From Streptomyces sp. B21-083 (GTDB lineage: Bacteria; Actinomycetota; Actinomycetes; Streptomycetales; Streptomycetaceae): DNA of 64,000 bases. The translations under genes and the position numbers were made by a program. The DNA lies in assembly GCF_036898825.1 (NCBI RefSeq), contig NZ_JARUND010000002.1:3286001-3350000 (forward strand), given 5' to 3'. Below the pieces are notes generated by a model. That model saw nothing but the letters and a program-made list of their open reading frames with translations. It did not search any database and was not told the DNA's origin. Below are positions 26,081-35,202 of this stretch, one piece after another; the stretch's first letter is position 1; each line of letters opens with the position of its first letter.

Positions 26081-28071
26081 TGTTCATGATGTTCGAACGG
26101 GGGCGCCTGGCCGCCCTCCTGTCCCGCCCGGGCATCCGCCTGCGCGGCTGGCGCCGTCTCCCGGTCCTCTCCAGGGTCGCGGTCTGCTTCCTGGCGCTGG
26201 TGGTGTTCGTCGCCGTCTTCGCCCCCCTCGTCTCCCCCGACGACCCGCTGGACCAACAGCCCCTGATCGGCGGCACGGGAGCCCCCTCCGCCGAGCACTG
26301 GATGGGCCAGGACAGCCTGGGCCGCGACATCATGAGCCGGCTGATGTACGGCGCCCGCTGGTCGCTGGCCATCGGCCTGGGCGCCACCGCACTCGCCCTC
26401 ACCGTCGGCGCGCTGATCGGCGCGATCGCGGCGACCTCGCGCAAGGCGGTCGACGAGACACTGATGCGCTGCCTGGACGTGGTGATGGCGTTCCCGGGCA
26501 TCGCGCTGGCCGCCGTGCTCGTCGCGGTCTTCGGCGGCGGCATCACGGTCCTGATCTGCGCGATCGCCTTTCTGTTCACCCCGCCGGTGGCGCGCGTGGT
26601 GCGGGCGAACGTCCTGGACCAGTACGGCGAGGACTACGTGGTGGCGGAACGGGTGATCGGCGCCCGTACACCGCACATCGTCCTGCGCCACGTCGCGATC
26701 AACTGCGCGGCGCCTGTGCTGGTGTTCTGCACGGTGCAGGTGGCGGAGGCGATCGTCTTCGAGGCGTCGCTGTCGTTCATCGGCGCGGGCGTACGGCCGC
26801 CGGACCCGTCCTGGGGAAGCGTCATCGCGGACGGCAAGAACATGGTCCTGACGGGCGGTTGGTGGGCGACGGTCTTCCCCGGCCTGCTGATGCTGATCAC
26901 CGTCCTGTCCCTGAACGTCCTCTCCGAGGGCGTGTCGGACGCCTGGGCGGCGCCGGCCGCGCGGGACGTGGAGGTACGGGAGGACGAGGACCGTCTGGAG
27001 GCGCCCGAGCCGGGAACGGGCGAGGTACTGGCCCTACCGGGCCTGACTGAGGCGGCGGAGCGCTTGCGCGCGAGAGCCCGCCCGATCCCAACCGGCCTTC
27101 CGGTGCTGGCGGTAGAGAACCTGACGATCGGCTTCGCGGCCCGCCACACGGGCGTGGACATCGTCGACGGCATCAGCTTCGAGGTCCACCCGGGCGAAGT
27201 CCTGGGCCTGGTGGGCGAGTCGGGCTGCGGCAAGTCGCTCACAGCACTGACGGTGATGGGCCTGGAACCGAAGGGCGCCCGGGTCACCGGCCAGGTCCGC
27301 TTCAACCAGCGCGACCTGCTCACGGAACCGATGCGCGTACGCCGCAAGCTGCTGGGCCACGAGATGGCGATGATCTACCAGGACGCCCTGTCGTCCCTGA
27401 ACCCGGCGATGACGATCCGCTCCCAACTGAAGCAGGTCGTACGACGCGGAGGCCACCGCACACCGGAGGAGCTGCTGGGGTTGGTGGGCCTGGACCCCGA
27501 CCGCACGCTGCGCAGTTACCCGCACGAGCTGTCGGGCGGCCAGCGCCAGCGGGTCCTGATCGCGATGGCCCTGTCGCGGGACCCGAAGCTGATCGTCGCG
27601 GACGAACCGACCACGGCCCTGGACGTCACTGTCCAGGCTCAGATCATCGAACTCCTCCTGCGTCTGCGCGCGGAGCTGGACTTCGCCCTGATCCTGGTCT
27701 CGCACGACCTGGCCCTGGTGGCGGACGTGACGGACCGGGTGGTCGTGATGTACGGCGGCCAGATCGTCGAGACGGGCGTCACGGCGGACCTGGTCGGCGC
27801 CCCGTCCCACCACTACACCCGAGGCCTGCTGGGCAGCGTGCTGTCCCTGGAATCGGCGGCGGTCCGCATGACCCAGATCAAGGGCACGGTCCCCTCCCCC
27901 GCCGACTTCCCCAAGGGCTGCCGTTTCGCGGACCGTTGCCCCATGGCGGCGGAAGTGTGCCGTACGACGGCCCCCGATCTCCTGGGCGCCGCAACGCACT
28001 TGGCGGCCTGCCACCACCCGGCGATCGACCTGACGACGCCGGAGCCGACGGGAAGCGAGACGCTGAAGTGA
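26080..28071 (+). CDS. Fused ABC permease (DppC type) and ATPase (DppD type)
   Basis: A 663-residue two-domain protein. Residues about 20-290 are a DppC-like permease ([20 protein letters not shown], coupling loop [15 protein letters not shown], about five helices). A charged linker (about 291-340) leads to an ATPase with Walker [10 protein letters not shown] near residue 378, signature [12 protein letters not shown] near 484, Walker [13 protein letters not shown], and the oligopeptide-type C-terminus [15 protein letters not shown]. Most bacteria encode these separately; the fusion is known among Streptomyces annotations. Its last four bases overlap the next ATPase gene (GTGA). Confidence 0.92.
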   Translation: MFMMFERGRLAALLSRPGIRLRGWRRLPVLSRVAVCFLALVVFVAVFAPLVSPDDPLDQQPLIGGTGAPSAEHWMGQDSLGRDIMSRLMYGARWSLAIGLGATALALTVGALIGAIAATSRKAVDETLMRCLDVVMAFPGIALAAVLVAVFGGGITVLICAIAFLFTPPVARVVRANVLDQYGEDYVVAERVIGARTPHIVLRHVAINCAAPVLVFCTVQVAEAIVFEASLSFIGAGVRPPDPSWGSVIADGKNMVLTGGWWATVFPGLLMLITVLSLNVLSEGVSDAWAAPAARDVEVREDEDRLEAPEPGTGEVLALPGLTEAAERLRARARPIPTGLPVLAVENLTIGFAARHTGVDIVDGISFEVHPGEVLGLVGESGCGKSLTALTVMGLEPKGARVTGQVRFNQRDLLTEPMRVRRKLLGHEMAMIYQDALSSLNPAMTIRSQLKQVVRRGGHRTPEELLGLVGLDPDRTLRSYPHELSGGQRQRVLIAMALSRDPKLIVADEPTTALDVTVQAQIIELLLRLRAELDFALILVSHDLALVADVTDRVVVMYGGQIVETGVTADLVGAPSHHYTRGLLGSVLSLESAAVRMTQIKGTVPSPADFPKGCRFADRCPMAAEVCRTTAPDLLGAATHLAACHHPAIDLTTPEPTGSETLK

Positions 28072-29195
28072 GCACCAGTACGACTGTTACGCCTGTGTCG
28101 ACGCCGTTGGTGGAACTGTCGGACACCCACGTGGTCCACAAGGCCCGCAGCGGCGGCCTGTTCACCCGGGACCGCGTGTACGCCCTGACAGGCGCCGACT
28201 TCACCGTGGCACCCGGTGAGACGGTGGGCGTGGTGGGCGAGTCCGGCTGCGGCAAGTCGACGCTGGCGAAGGTACTGGTGGGCGTACAGCCGCCGACGTC
28301 GGGCCAAGTGTCGTTCCGGGGCGCCGACTTGTGGACGATGAGAGCGGCGGAGCGCAGGTCGGCCATCGGCACCGGAACGGGCATGATCTTCCAGGACCCG
28401 TCGACGGCCCTCAACCGCCGCCTGACGGTCCGCCAGATCCTCCGCGACCCGTTGGACGTACACCGACGAGGCACGACAAAGGAACGTGATGAGCGTGTAC
28501 GGGAGTTGATGTCCCTGGTGGGCCTCCCCCGAGCCCTGGCGGACGGCTTGCCGGGCCAGCTGTCAGGCGGCCAGCGTCAACGAGTGGCAATCGCACGGGC
28601 GTTGGCCCTGGACCCCGACCTGGTGGTGGCGGACGAGCCGACCAGCGCCCTGGACGTGTCGGTCCGCGCCCAGATCCTGAACCTCCTCCTGGACCTGAAG
28701 GAGCGGCTGGGCCTGGCTCTGGTCTTCGTCTCGCACGACATCCAGACGGTACGCCGGATGAGCGACCGGGTGATCACGATGTACCTGGGCCGGATCGTGG
28801 AGGAGTCCCCGGCGGACGAGGTGACGGACGGGGCGCGTCACCCGTACACCCGGGCACTGTTCTCGGCGACGCCGGGCCTGCTGGACCCGATCGATCCGAT
28901 CCCGCTGGTCGGCCCCGTCCCCTCGGCCACGCATCCCCCCTCCGGCTGCCCGTTCCGCACCCGCTGCTGGAAGGCGACCGAGGTGTGCGCGGAGGTGATG
29001 CCGGAGTTCACGGCCGCGTCAATCCCGGGACACCGGTTCCGTTGCCACCACCCTGTGGAGGAGGGCCGGGCGACGCGTGACCTGGTCGCCCAGGCATCCA
29101 CCGCCACGCTAGACATGCCCTCCGACCTGCGGAAGCCCCCCGTAACGGCCGCACCCGCACCATCGCACGCCCCGAAAGACCCCAGGGAGCCCTGA
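28068..29195 (+). CDS. ABC ATP-binding protein, DppF/OppF type
   Basis: A 375-residue second ATPase of the importer: Walker [10 protein letters not shown] near residue 57, signature [12 protein letters not shown] near 165, Walker B LVVADEPTSALD, and the C-terminal cysteine motif GCPFRTRCWKATEVC. A GTG start overlaps the fused gene by four bases; the TGA overlaps the aldolase ATG (TGATG). It completes a heterodimeric ATPase pair with the C-terminal half of the preceding protein. Confidence 0.92.
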   Translation: MSTSTTVTPVSTPLVELSDTHVVHKARSGGLFTRDRVYALTGADFTVAPGETVGVVGESGCGKSTLAKVLVGVQPPTSGQVSFRGADLWTMRAAERRSAIGTGTGMIFQDPSTALNRRLTVRQILRDPLDVHRRGTTKERDERVRELMSLVGLPRALADGLPGQLSGGQRQRVAIARALALDPDLVVADEPTSALDVSVRAQILNLLLDLKERLGLALVFVSHDIQTVRRMSDRVITMYLGRIVEESPADEVTDGARHPYTRALFSATPGLLDPIDPIPLVGPVPSATHPPSGCPFRTRCWKATEVCAEVMPEFTAASIPGHRFRCHHPVEEGRATRDLVAQASTATLDMPSDLRKPPVTAAPAPSHAPKDPREP

Positions 29196-30130
29196 TGACC
29201 TTCCCCACCCCGCTGACCGGTGTCGTCCCTCCCGTCTGTACTCCGCTGACACCGGACCGCGGGGTGGACGTACGCTCACTCGTCAGGCTGGTCGACCACC
29301 TGGTGGAGGCGGGCGTGGACGGCCTGTTCGTGCTCGGTTCGTCGTCGGAGGCGGCGTATCTGACGGACGATCAGCGCAGGCTGGTGGTGGAGACGGTGGT
29401 GGGCCACGTAGCGGGCCGGCTACCGGTCCTGGCGGGCGCGATCGACATGACGACCCCCCGGGTGCTGGACCACGTACGGTCGGTCTCGGCGGCGGGCGCG
29501 GACGCGGTCGTGGTCACGGCCCCCTTCTACACCCGCACCCACCCCTCGGAGATCTCCCGCCATTTCCGCCTGGTCGCGTCGGGCAGCCCGGTCCCGGTGG
29601 TGGCGTACGACCTCCCGGCCTCCGTCCACAGCAAACTGCCCCCCGGCCTGGTCCTGGAACTGGCGGCGGACGGCGTCCTGGCAGGCCTGAAGGACTCCAG
29701 CGGCGACCTCGCGTCGTTCCGCTCGGTAGTGACGGGCGCACGGGAACACCCCGGCATCAGCGGCTTCAGCGTCCTGACGGGGAGCGAGCTGCTGGTCGAC
29801 TCGGCACTGGCGCTGGGCGCGGACGGGGCTGTCCCCGGCCTCGCGAACGTCGACCCGGCCGGATACGTACGCCTGAACCACCTGTGCCGCGCGGGCGACT
29901 GGGCCCGGGCCCGAGCCGAGCAGGAACGGTTGTGCGTGCTGTTCGGGATGGTGGGAGCGGGGGATCCCGTGCGGATGGGGGGCAGCTCGGCGGGGCTGGG
30001 CGCGTTCAAGGCGGCACTGTATCTGCGGGGCGTGATCGACTGCCCGGCGACCGCCGATCCCCAGATTCCGTTGTCGGAGGACGAGGTGGAACGGGTGGGG
30101 AAGTTCTTGGCGGGGGCGGGGTTGTTGTAG
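29195..30130 (+). CDS. Dihydrodipicolinate synthase/N-acetylneuraminate lyase-family aldolase
   Basis: A 311-residue class I aldolase (TIM barrel). The Schiff-base Lys is in VLAGLKDSSGDL (near residue 166), the catalytic Tyr in PVVAYDLPAS, and the substrate loop GLFVLGSSSEAAYL replaces the usual GTTGE-type loop, arguing against a true DapA. It is translationally coupled to the ABC importer, so it probably acts on the imported substrate (a 2-keto acid such as a deoxygluconate, hydroxyproline or neuraminate derivative; not decidable here). Its final 57 bases recur in diverged form at 30932-30988. Confidence 0.88.
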   Translation: MTFPTPLTGVVPPVCTPLTPDRGVDVRSLVRLVDHLVEAGVDGLFVLGSSSEAAYLTDDQRRLVVETVVGHVAGRLPVLAGAIDMTTPRVLDHVRSVSAAGADAVVVTAPFYTRTHPSEISRHFRLVASGSPVPVVAYDLPASVHSKLPPGLVLELAADGVLAGLKDSSGDLASFRSVVTGAREHPGISGFSVLTGSELLVDSALALGADGAVPGLANVDPAGYVRLNHLCRAGDWARARAEQERLCVLFGMVGAGDPVRMGGSSAGLGAFKAALYLRGVIDCPATADPQIPLSEDEVERVGKFLAGAGLL

Positions 30131-30198
30131 GGGGAGGGGCGACTTGGCCGGGTTGCCTACCGCGACCGACCGGTGAACTGTCGGTCGCGGCTCATACG

Positions 30199-30726
30199 AT
30201 GCCGTTCATGGCACGCTTTGAGGATCTCCAGCACGTCTTCTGGGACACCGGTAGCAACTACGGAGTGCAGCCGCCCCTGACCGAGCAGGTGATTCTGGAG
30301 GCGGAGGACCTGTTGAACGTCACGCTCCCCAGCAGCCTGGTCGACCTCCTGCGTAATCAGAACGGAGGCCAGGTCACCTCCAGCCGTAATGCTTTCCCCA
30401 CGAGCGCGCCGACATCATGGAGTGCCGACCATGTGCCCTGCGACAGCCTGATGGGCATCGGACACCGCGAGCGAACACCATCCATGTTCGACAACCCGTA
30501 CCTGGTCGCAGAATGGGGTCTGCCCAAGCCAGTGGTGCTGATATCGGGCGACGGGCACTACTGGATCGGGCTGGATTACCGGGCCTGCGGGCGACACGGG
30601 GAACCATCCATTACCTGGTTCGACACGGACGACAAGTCGGAGCTGGCCCTCGCGCCGAACTTCAGTTTCTTCATTGAGGGCCTCACCCCGGCCACCAAGT
30701 TCGAGAGCGAGCGGAGCGAACGCTGA
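30199..30726 (+). CDS. SMI1/KNR4 (SUKH)-family protein, candidate immunity protein
   Basis: A 175-residue protein whose N-terminal half has the SUKH pattern: LTEQVILEAEDLLNVTLPSS followed by LVDLLRNQNGG, then LPKPVVLISGDGHYWIGLDY with the conserved Gly-Asp-Gly, and ITWFDTD. SUKH proteins commonly neutralise polymorphic or contact-dependent toxins. A second ATG at 30208 is possible. The gene sits between the DHDPS-family gene and a decayed RHS ricin-lectin fragment on the opposite strand, supporting an immunity origin, though the matching toxin is gone. Confidence 0.8.
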   Translation: MPFMARFEDLQHVFWDTGSNYGVQPPLTEQVILEAEDLLNVTLPSSLVDLLRNQNGGQVTSSRNAFPTSAPTSWSADHVPCDSLMGIGHRERTPSMFDNPYLVAEWGLPKPVVLISGDGHYWIGLDYRACGRHGEPSITWFDTDDKSELALAPNFSFFIEGLTPATKFESERSER

Positions 30727-30736
30727 GTCCGCTGAC

Positions 30737-30931
30737 TCACCCGCGTAGCACGGCCCATCGGCAGCGATAGATACCCAACAACTCCACGACACAGCAGGCA
30801 TCCAGAACCAGGTCGTTGCCGTTCGTCAACGTCGGGGCAGACATGCACAGCTGAGTGTTACTGAGCTGGACCTGGCCCGTGTCCAGCGTCTGTCAACGCT
30901 GCGCCGCCGTGCCCTTGTTACATGCCTGGAT
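30737..30931 (-). pseudogene. Relic of an RHS-protein ricin-B lectin domain
   Basis: Read on the minus strand, IQACNKGTAAQR-stop-QTLDTG and CMSAPTLTNGNDLVLDAC match the ricin-lectin insert of the large RHS protein (IQACNKDTAAQRWQTLSTG and CMSAPTLTNGTDLVLAAC, around 43378-43515). The lectin Trp codon has become TGA. After LVLDAC the frame runs into unrelated residues and stops at 30737. This is a short decayed piece of a second RHS-type toxin gene in the same orientation as the intact one. Confidence 0.85.
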
Positions 30932-30988
30932 TCGGAGGACGAGGCGGAGCGGGTGGGGGAGTTCTTGGCGGGGACGACGTTGCTGTAG
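30932..30988 (+). repeat. Diverged copy of the DHDPS-family gene's 3' end
   Basis: These 57 bases match 30074-30130 at about 50 of 57 positions and still encode SEDEAERVGEFLAGTTLL-stop against SEDEVERVGKFLAGAGLL-stop. The copies bracket the SMI1-like gene and the ricin relic. The sequence up to 31067 contains nothing else I can identify. Confidence 0.85.
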
Positions 30989-31067
30989 GGCGGGTAGAGC
31001 GCTTCAGGAGCCCCTCCACCGACAACCTCGCCGCAGGTGGAGGGCCCTACCCAATCTCGGCGACGGC

Positions 31068-31364
31068 CTACTGCTCGTCGTCAGTCACCGGTCGGCCTCG
31101 GGCCGTACGGATCTCAGCGACAGCCGAGTCGACAGCAGTATCGAATCCAGGATCCTGGCGGGCGATGATCCGACCGCGGAACTCCTCGACCAAGCGGACG
31201 ACCCTGTTGGGGTCAGTGGGGTCGATCTCGCGGGCCAGGTCTGCCTCGAAGTCGTCGGCATCGCCTGGGAAGCCGTAACCCACGCCAAGGGCGGCTCGAA
31301 GTTCGCCGATGGTACGCATGGGCGGGAGATTGGACGGACCGGAGTCTGCCGAGTGCGTGGTCAT
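31068..31364 (-). CDS. Hypothetical protein (98 aa)
   Basis: An unrecognised 98-residue acidic, helical protein (MRTIGELRAALGVGYGFPGD, DDFEADLAREIDPTD, RVVRLVEEFRGRIIARQD). The ATG at 31364 is favoured; upstream in-frame starts to 31421 add a non-conserved stretch. No domain or motif suggests a function. It lies between the RHS relic and an XRE/DUF397 cassette on the same strand. The 150 bases upstream of it hold no gene. Confidence 0.5.
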   Translation of the reverse strand: MTTHSADSGPSNLPPMRTIGELRAALGVGYGFPGDADDFEADLAREIDPTDPNRVVRLVEEFRGRIIARQDPGFDTAVDSAVAEIRTARGRPVTDDEQ

Positions 31365-31516
31365 GGCGGTTGTGGCTCCGTCGCGTCCTGGATACACGTC
31401 GTCTCGCGGAACGCATGCCACGGGTCAGGATCGCTTGCTGGGGCCGGACCCGCCAACAGCGCCTGCCAGAGCTCAAGATACGTAGCCTGCGGTCCCGCCT
31501 GTTCTTGCTGACGTCT

Positions 31517-31741
31517 CTACTGGGGCAGGAGGTTGCTCTGTCCCTTGGCTATGCCTCCGACGAAGGCGCGGTAGTCGTCCTGTGAGATGACGAGTATCCG
31601 GGCATCGGGATCACCGACGTCGTTGGAGTCGCGCAGGGCAACCACGCCGTCGGTGAAAGCGACCTCCAGGCAGTTGTCACCGCCGTTGCTCAGGTCGCTC
31701 TTGACCCAGGTGGCGTTGGTGAGGTCGACCTTCTTGTTCAT
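31517..31741 (-). CDS. DUF397 protein
   Basis: A 74-residue DUF397 protein with single signature ATWVKSDLSNGGDNCLEVAF and the ending VALRDSND...ILVISQDDYRAFVGGI. Its ATG overlaps the stop of the XRE regulator by four bases (ATGA), so the two are translationally coupled. It is the usual partner of DUF5753 regulators and the second such cassette in the window. Confidence 0.9.
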   Translation of the reverse strand: MNKKVDLTNATWVKSDLSNGGDNCLEVAFTDGVVALRDSNDVGDPDARILVISQDDYRAFVGGIAKGQSNLLPQ

Positions 31742-32604
31742 GTGTAGCGGTCCTTGATCAGATCGTGGATGTAGCGCTGGGAGGCTTCCGCGTCGAGCGC
31801 TTCGGTACGGAGATGGTTGAACGCGGTTTCGTAACGTCCGATGTCGCTATCTTCCTCCAGATACAAGGACGTTGTCATCGGCTCGACCACGGCCACGGGC
31901 GGTCCGGCGGGGAAGTGGAGCAGGTGGAACGGCCCGTCGACGCCGGCATGGGCCCCGTATGAGAACGGGAGAACCTGGATCGCCACGTTCTTGCTCTGGG
32001 CGGTGACGTCGAGCAGCCGCTCCAGCTGAGCCTTCATCACGTGTTTCCCACCGACTTCGCGCCGCAGCGCGGACTCGTCGAGCACACACCACAGATGCAG
32101 CGGATTCTCACGCGTCAACGCCTCCTGCCTGACCATGCGAAGCTCGACGAAGTTGTCGATCTCACGGTCTGTCTGCCACTTCCGGCTGCGCTCCACGACG
32201 GCTCGGGCGTAGTCGGCGGTCTGAAGCAGTCCGGGGACCACCCACGCGAACGTGTCGCTCTTGGAGGCCAGTTCTTCGAGGTGCAGATACTCGGCGAACG
32301 GGTCTCGGATGGACTGGCGGTACTGATCCAGCAGGTTCGTCCGGCGCCCCGAGTTCGCGAGGGCCGCGAGCCTGCGCAGCTTGTCGACGCGGACCTTGTC
32401 CTGGAGCCCGTACACCTCGAAGAAGCCGGCGAGCGCAATGGGAGGGACCCGTTGCTTGCCGTTCTCGATCTTGCTCAGCGCCGGGGCACCGGACAACGAG
32501 AGCCGATCGGCCGCTTCGGCAAGGCTCATTCCCGCTGCCTTGCGCAGCGACCTGAGCTCTAGGCCGAGGCGCCTTCTGTGCAGGTTGGGCTGGGCGTCTG
32601 TCAT
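31738..32604 (-). CDS. XRE-family regulator with DUF5753-type domain
   Basis: A 288-residue regulator. The HTH (about residues 12-70) has LRSLRKAAGMSLAEAADRLS and PALSKIENGKQRVPP; the C-terminal DUF5753 region has VVPGLLQTADYARAVVERS and GPFHLLHFPAGPPVAVVE. It is coupled to the DUF397 gene and divergent from a small-protein/HATPase pair starting at 32876, the common Streptomyces arrangement in which HATPase, DUF397 and XRE genes form one signalling island. The 271 bases between divergent starts have no gene. Confidence 0.92.
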   Translation of the reverse strand: MTDAQPNLHRRRLGLELRSLRKAAGMSLAEAADRLSLSGAPALSKIENGKQRVPPIALAGFFEVYGLQDKVRVDKLRRLAALANSGRRTNLLDQYRQSIRDPFAEYLHLEELASKSDTFAWVVPGLLQTADYARAVVERSRKWQTDREIDNFVELRMVRQEALTRENPLHLWCVLDESALRREVGGKHVMKAQLERLLDVTAQSKNVAIQVLPFSYGAHAGVDGPFHLLHFPAGPPVAVVEPMTTSLYLEEDSDIGRYETAFNHLRTEALDAEASQRYIHDLIKDRYT

Positions 32605-32875
32605 GTTCTACCTCCCTGCGGCGCAGGGTATCGCCGTACACGGGGCACAGATGGTGATTTCCCTCTGGGAACTCTTTCGAGTGAGACAGCTTGCGAGAAA
32701 TGTTGCTCGTACGCAAACTTGTGGACGGGTAGTCGGCAACTTGCCCTTGAGCAAGGCGCGTTGGCGGACCGGTCTGTTTCAAGTGGGTGGCGCCATCCAA
32801 CGCGACCAGCAGCGACCGTCTCGCCAGGCCCGTGGAAATCCAGTCCGTGTGCACAAACGCACCGAGGGAGCCTTC

Positions 32876-33202
32876 ATGCGACAACCGAGCAGGAAACTCA
32901 TCCACTGGGCAAGGGCGTTCTTGACGCTCGCCGGACGACGCCGCGGGAGGCATCCACAACCTCACGTGCCGCAGCAGGCACCTCGGCACACCAAACTCGA
33001 CATCCCGTTCGCCCCGACAGTCCGCACCTGGTACGAGCCCATCGACGGCGCCGCCATCTCGCCCGTCCGCCCCTACCTCACCGCGTACGAGTGCGAGGAG
33101 ACAGCCCGGCTTCAGCGGTTGCGCCGCGACACCCCTTGGTTCGCCGCCTACGGCGCCGGCCTCGACGCACGCGACACTTACCGTCGGCTGGAGGTCGCGT
33201 GA
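32876..33202 (+). CDS. Hypothetical protein (108 aa) coupled to HATPase gene
   Basis: A 108-residue basic protein of the type often found immediately before anti-sigma-like HATPases in Streptomyces; no named domain is recognised. The C-terminal half (RTWYEPIDGAAISPVRPYLT, YECEETARLQRLRRD, FAAYGAGLDARDTYRRLEVA) is the conserved-looking part. The ATG at 32876 follows GAGGGAG. Its TGA overlaps the next ATG. Confidence 0.7.
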   Translation: MRQPSRKLIHWARAFLTLAGRRRGRHPQPHVPQQAPRHTKLDIPFAPTVRTWYEPIDGAAISPVRPYLTAYECEETARLQRLRRDTPWFAAYGAGLDARDTYRRLEVA

Positions 33203-33972
33203 TGGACGTAAGCGACGGCGAGGTCAATCACGCGGTGCGGCTTCTGCCCTGGACGGGAAGCGATGGTCAGCCCTGCCTCCTCATCTCGGACGGCGACGGC
33301 CCTGCCTCCCGGATCGCCGACCGGGTCGAGGCAGCACAACTCGGCCTCGCGAACAGGCTTCTCGGTCGCGCGCAGAAGGTGATCACAGAACCAGAGCTGT
33401 CGATCGGCGAACTCGGCGCACTGACAGCTCAGTTGACCGAAGCGCTCCGAGACGCACTGCTCATTGCTGAGTGCAGGGGTGCTCGCCTCGGAACTGTGGG
33501 GTGCGGCACTCGTCAGCTCGACGAGGACATCCATGACGCACTCGCACACAGCCCGGGCGGCCTCCAATCGCTCGCTGCTCTCTCGCTGTCTGGCGCGAAC
33601 CTCGCCTCTGCTCGCGTCGCACGGCGCTGCGTAAGGGGCATGGCCCAGCTAAAGGATCTTCCTTCTAGTACGGTGGACGACCTTGAAACGGTCACCGGGG
33701 AGTTGGTGGCCAACGCTCTGGAACACAGCGACAGCCACGCCATCACGGTCACCCTGGCCTTGACCGCCGAAACCGCCACGGTCAGCGTGACCGACGAAGG
33801 CGAGAAGCACAGGCCCATGGGCCCCGCGCCGGTCGGACCCGATCCGGAAGAGCACGGGCGCGGACTGCTGATCATTGATGCATTGGCAGCCCGATGGGGA
33901 AGACGGCGGACAAACAACGGCCTGACCGTCTGGGCCAAGGTCGCCACGAATACTCTGAACCGTGTCGGATGA
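33202..33972 (+). CDS. Anti-sigma-factor-like HATPase protein
   Basis: A 256-residue cytosolic ATP-binding protein. The C-terminal ~130 residues form a GHKL ATPase: VTGELVANALEHSDSH (N box), VSVTDEG (G1-like), and HGRGLLIIDALAARWG (G2). The N-terminal ~125 residues are a separate helical domain of unknown role. In Streptomyces such proteins act as serine kinases/anti-sigma factors or partners of the neighbouring XRE/DUF397 proteins. It is coupled to the 108-residue gene by TGATG. Confidence 0.85.
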   Translation: MDVSDGEVNHAVRLLPWTGSDGQPCLLISDGDGPASRIADRVEAAQLGLANRLLGRAQKVITEPELSIGELGALTAQLTEALRDALLIAECRGARLGTVGCGTRQLDEDIHDALAHSPGGLQSLAALSLSGANLASARVARRCVRGMAQLKDLPSSTVDDLETVTGELVANALEHSDSHAITVTLALTAETATVSVTDEGEKHRPMGPAPVGPDPEEHGRGLLIIDALAARWGRRRTNNGLTVWAKVATNTLNRVG

Positions 33973-33984
33973 ACAAAGCTCTGA

Positions 33985-34647
33985 TCAGGGCTTGAGCTTG
34001 TCCAGTTTGTGCGCAGCGACCTGGCCACTGACCGTCTCCGCCAGTGTCTCCAGGTCGCCAGCCTTGCTCCGTATGCCATCAAGCCAAGCGACCGCAGAGA
34101 CCCAGGTGAGCGGCAATCTGGCCTTCGGCCACTTACCAGCGAGATCGGCGGCAAGGCTCAGGCCGTCCTCGACAAGATCGCGCCTGTTCGCCGCCGCCGC
34201 AATCAGGATGCTGTCTTCCATCTCCACCACGGCCGGAGAAAATCCCGCCTCCTGGCGGGCGGAGGAGGACGAGTGATACTCCTTCACGATCCTTTCTAGC
34301 GACGGCGGCATGTCGAGGGAAAGCCGACTTTGCGCTTTCAACGTATCCACCGCACGCTGAAACTCTTCCTCGTGACGAGCGAAGAGCACGGTTTCCGGTT
34401 GCCCGGAGGAACGCTCCAGGCGCTGTCCGAGCGTAAGAGAAATCACGGGGAACTCCCTGGTTAGCGCATGCACGTGCACTGTAGGGAGATATCCGTCCCC
34501 GGATGTTGACCGGTCGAGGCAGACCCCCTGCACGACCGGACCGATCCGGCGCAAGAGGTGCAGAGGACGCCAGACGGTGAATCCGGGGAACACCGCAGCC
34601 CAGTCCTTCGTAACACGGCGCGCCGATGCGGCAGCCGGCTTGGTCAT
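33985..34647 (-). CDS. Candidate immunity protein for the orphan toxin tip
   Basis: A 220-residue protein of unrecognised family. It reads as a mixed alpha/beta N-terminal half (VFPGFTVWRPLHLLRRIGPV, FPVISLTLGQRLERS) and a helical C-terminal half rich in Ala and Leu; no signal or membrane helix. Its ATG overlaps the stop of the toxin-tip gene by four bases, the standard toxin-then-immunity arrangement of RHS systems. The immunity role is inferred from that position alone. Confidence 0.65.
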   Translation of the reverse strand: MTKPAAASARRVTKDWAAVFPGFTVWRPLHLLRRIGPVVQGVCLDRSTSGDGYLPTVHVHALTREFPVISLTLGQRLERSSGQPETVLFARHEEEFQRAVDTLKAQSRLSLDMPPSLERIVKEYHSSSSARQEAGFSPAVVEMEDSILIAAAANRRDLVEDGLSLAADLAGKWPKARLPLTWVSAVAWLDGIRSKAGDLETLAETVSGQVAAHKLDKLKP

Positions 34648-35117
34648 GGATTCACCTCGATCGTGACCGTGGCTCCTGGCACGTTGTTGGCATTCAGGTC
34701 AGCCTGCTTCTTCCCGATCCCGCGGCCTGGGTTGATCAGGAACTTGTAGTCGTAGATGATGCCGGTTGCCGGGTCGAAAACGTCTGGCCTGGCACTTCCC
34801 CTGGTCCCCTTCCCCACCGGAACCCCTGCCAAATAGCTCTGTTCTGCGATCAGACCATGCGAGCCGTAGATTCCCTGGTACCGGTTCAGAAGCTTCTCCG
34901 CATACGAGTGCTTCAGAGTCCCGTTCACCGCGCCAGTACCTCCGATCTTTCGTTCCGCCCGCGCCGCGATGGACTGGACCAGTTCCAGATCTGTCGGGTT
35001 CGTGGAGCCGTCGCAGGAGCAGGGCTGCCCGTTCGGGGCTGTTCCACCACCACAGTTGTGAACGAGGACCGGAGTCGCCCCCGCCAGCACATAATACGTG
35101 TGCGGGCCAGGCCGCTC
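34644..35117 (-). pseudogene. Orphan RHS toxin tip (HINT end plus nuclease-like domain), detached from its RHS body
   Basis: The frame opens after a TAG at 35118-35120, reads HTYYVLAGATPVLVHNC (the last residues of a pretoxin HINT domain, as in the intact RHS protein), then continues for about 130 residues as a distinct domain. That domain contains ARPDVFDPATGIIYDYKF, fitting the PD...(D/E)xK core of restriction-endonuclease-like toxins. There is no upstream RHS sequence and no good ribosome site; GTG at 35090 is the first possible start. The toxin portion itself is intact. It is coupled to the 220-residue candidate immunity gene. Confidence 0.8.
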
Positions 35118-35177
35118 CTACCTGCAAGTTTGCTGGTCAGAGTGCGATTTGACAGTCGCCGGATGTTCGTGCCTGGG

Positions 35178-35194
35178 GAATTCCAGGAATTCCG
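35178..35194. other. Near-perfect palindrome GGAATTCCAGGAATTCC
   Basis: An EcoRI-like repeated palindrome just downstream of the antitoxin gene stop, in the short gap before the orphan toxin tip. It could be part of a terminator or simply a junction scar; its function is unknown. Confidence 0.35.
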
Positions 35195-35202
35195 AATGCG
35201 TG

